Below, piece after piece: positions 40,350-41,383 of a stretch of DNA of 41,383 nt (position 1 is the first letter of the stretch; each line of letters starts with the position of its first letter). Position numbers and translations under genes: made by a program. The notes under the pieces are model-generated. The model had not been told where the DNA came from, did not search any database, and saw nothing but the letters and a program-made list of their open reading frames with translations. The DNA comes from an uncultured Blautia sp. (GTDB lineage Bacteria; Bacillota; Clostridia; Lachnospirales; Lachnospiraceae): the NCBI RefSeq assembly GCF_934372025.1, contig NZ_CAKROJ010000015.1, positions 1 to 41,383 of the forward strand, read 5' to 3'.

Positions 40350-41383
40350 ATGAAAATGAAGAAAGTAACAGCAATGAGCATGGCAGTGTTAATGGCAGCA
40401 AGCATGATTCCATCTGTACCGGTTATGGCAGACGGAGGCGGAAAGGTTTACTACCTCAACTTCAAACCAGAGCAGGATGAAGCATGGCAGAACCTGGCAA
40501 AAGCTTACACAGAAGAAACAGGAACAGATGTAACAGTAGTTACAGCAGCATCCGGACAGTATGAGACAACTCTTCAGTCAGAAATGGCAAAAAGCGATGC
40601 ACCGACACTGTTCCAGGTAAACGGACCGGTTGGCCTTAAGAACTGGAAAGATTACTGCTATGATCTGAAAGATGCAGAAATCACAAAAGGTCTTACATCT
40701 GACGCATATGAACTGAAAGACGGAGATGCAGTTGACGGTATTGCATATGTAATCGAATCTTATGGTCTGATCACAAACAAAACTTTACTTGAAAAAGCAG
40801 GATATACTCTGGATGATATCAAGAGCTTTGATGACCTCAAGAAAGTTGCAGACGACATTCAGGCAAGAAAAGACGAGCTTGGAGTAAAAGGTGCTTTCAC
40901 ATCAGCAGGTATGGACGGATCCTCTGACTGGAGATTCAAAACACATCTTGCTAACCTTCCGATCTACTACGAATACAAAGCAGATGGAATTGATGATACA
41001 GAAGCAATCAAAGGAACATACCTTGATCAGTACAAGAACGTATTTGACCTGTATATTACAGATTCTACATGTGATGGAGCTGAGCTTTCTGCAAAAACAG
41101 CTGACGACTCCAGAAATGAATTTGTAAACGGTGATGCAGTATTCTATCAGAACGGTTCCTGGGAGTATGCAGAACTTGCAAAGACATACAGTGATGATGA
41201 ACTTGCTATGATTCCGATCTACTTTGGTGTTGATGACGAGAACGAGGGACTTGCAACTGGTACAGAAAACTACTGGTGTGTAAACAAAAATGCATCTGAA
41301 GAAGATGTTCAGGCAACTCTGGATTTCATGAACTGGTGTGTAACATCTGAAGCAGGAACAAAATCCATGTCCGAAGATATGGG
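40350..41383 (+). CDS. ABC transporter extracellular solute-binding protein (probably sugar), 3' end outside window
   Basis: The frame is open from ATG 40350 to the window end (344 codons). AAAGGAGCG lies about ten bases before the start. A Sec signal peptide is clear: MKMKK, a hydrophobic stretch, then a likely signal-peptidase I site after VMA (residue 27). There is no lipobox cysteine, unlike most Gram-positive binding proteins. The mature part has the family 1 solute-binding look (DEAWQNLAKAYTEETGTDVTVVTAASGQYETTL, cut here; APTLFQVNGP; VFYQNGSWEYAEL; TENYWCVNKNA). The permease genes are expected just downstream. A carbohydrate is the usual ligand of this type; the actual substrate is unknown. 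Confidence 0.88.
   Translation, partial: MKMKKVTAMSMAVLMAASMIPSVPVMADGGGKVYYLNFKPEQDEAWQNLAKAYTEETGTDVTVVTAASGQYETTLQSEMAKSDAPTLFQVNGPVGLKNWKDYCYDLKDAEITKGLTSDAYELKDGDAVDGIAYVIESYGLITNKTLLEKAGYTLDDIKSFDDLKKVADDIQARKDELGVKGAFTSAGMDGSSDWRFKTHLANLPIYYEYKADGIDDTEAIKGTYLDQYKNVFDLYITDSTCDGAELSAKTADDSRNEFVNGDAVFYQNGSWEYAELAKTYSDDELAMIPIYFGVDDENEGLATGTENYWCVNKNASEEDVQATLDFMNWCVTSEAGTKSMSEDM

Noticed and set aside
1..41383. Mobile element, prophage, CRISPR array or RNA gene
   Set aside because: No transposase, integrase, phage gene, repeat-spacer pattern, or tRNA/rRNA-like sequence was seen; the gene order is largely the conserved chromosomal one.

Overview
The window reads as one chromosomal segment of a low-to-mid GC, spore-forming Firmicute. 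Lachnospiraceae is the best guess (Blautia/Dorea/Ruminococcus-like; genus not resolved). The reasons are strong AGGAGG-type ribosome sites, frequent TTG/GTG starts, the hrcA-grpE-dnaK-dnaJ order behind a perfect CIRCE operator, a sigma-K gene, a Csp-like subtilisin, a class B sortase, and the gene set I recall as DUF5717/DUF5716. I count 38 protein genes, the first and last cut by the window edges. I see no rRNA, tRNA, CRISPR array, insertion sequence or prophage gene. No gene-free gap exceeds 300 bases.

Layout. 1-4.1 kb: end of a hybrid sensor kinase, uvrB, and a class I aminotransferase ended by a long hairpin terminator. 4.2-9.3 kb: CIRCE-controlled hrcA-grpE-dnaK-dnaJ. 9.4-15.4 kb: prmA, rsmE, a cysteine desulfurase with thiI, a minus-strand HPr-like gene without the phospho-histidine segment, and mtaB. 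This resembles the Bacillus dnaK-yqeT-yqeU-yqeV neighbourhood with tRNA sulfur genes inserted. 15.4-21.1 kb: a conserved block of ireB, ruvX, a DUF1292 gene, RNase J, a YlbF-family gene, a stunted MltG-like protein, a TrmR-like methyltransferase and a TrhP-like U32 protein. This parallels Bacillus yrzL-yrrK-yrzB-yrrL-yrrM-yrrO.

21.2-27.7 kb: sigK on the minus strand, diverging from a tightly coupled three-gene operon. That operon encodes a 1181-residue beta/solenoid protein, a degenerate Hsp70/actin-fold protein and a TPR protein, and is the best candidate here for an undescribed system. 27.8-33.7 kb: class II fructose-bisphosphate aldolase, a ureohydrolase-fold enzyme, an Lgt-like protein, a Csp-like serine protease and a xanthine/uracil-family permease. 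33.7-41.4 kb: a minus-strand phosphofructokinase with PPi-type residues, class B sortase, sirtuin, DUF951, an unrecognised cytosolic protein coupled to a ThrE-type exporter, a DUF308 membrane protein, and the start of a secreted solute-binding protein lacking a lipobox.

The genes group into protein quality control, translation and tRNA modification, RNA decay, sporulation and glycolysis. Functional assignments rest on motifs and gene order read by eye; no database search was run.
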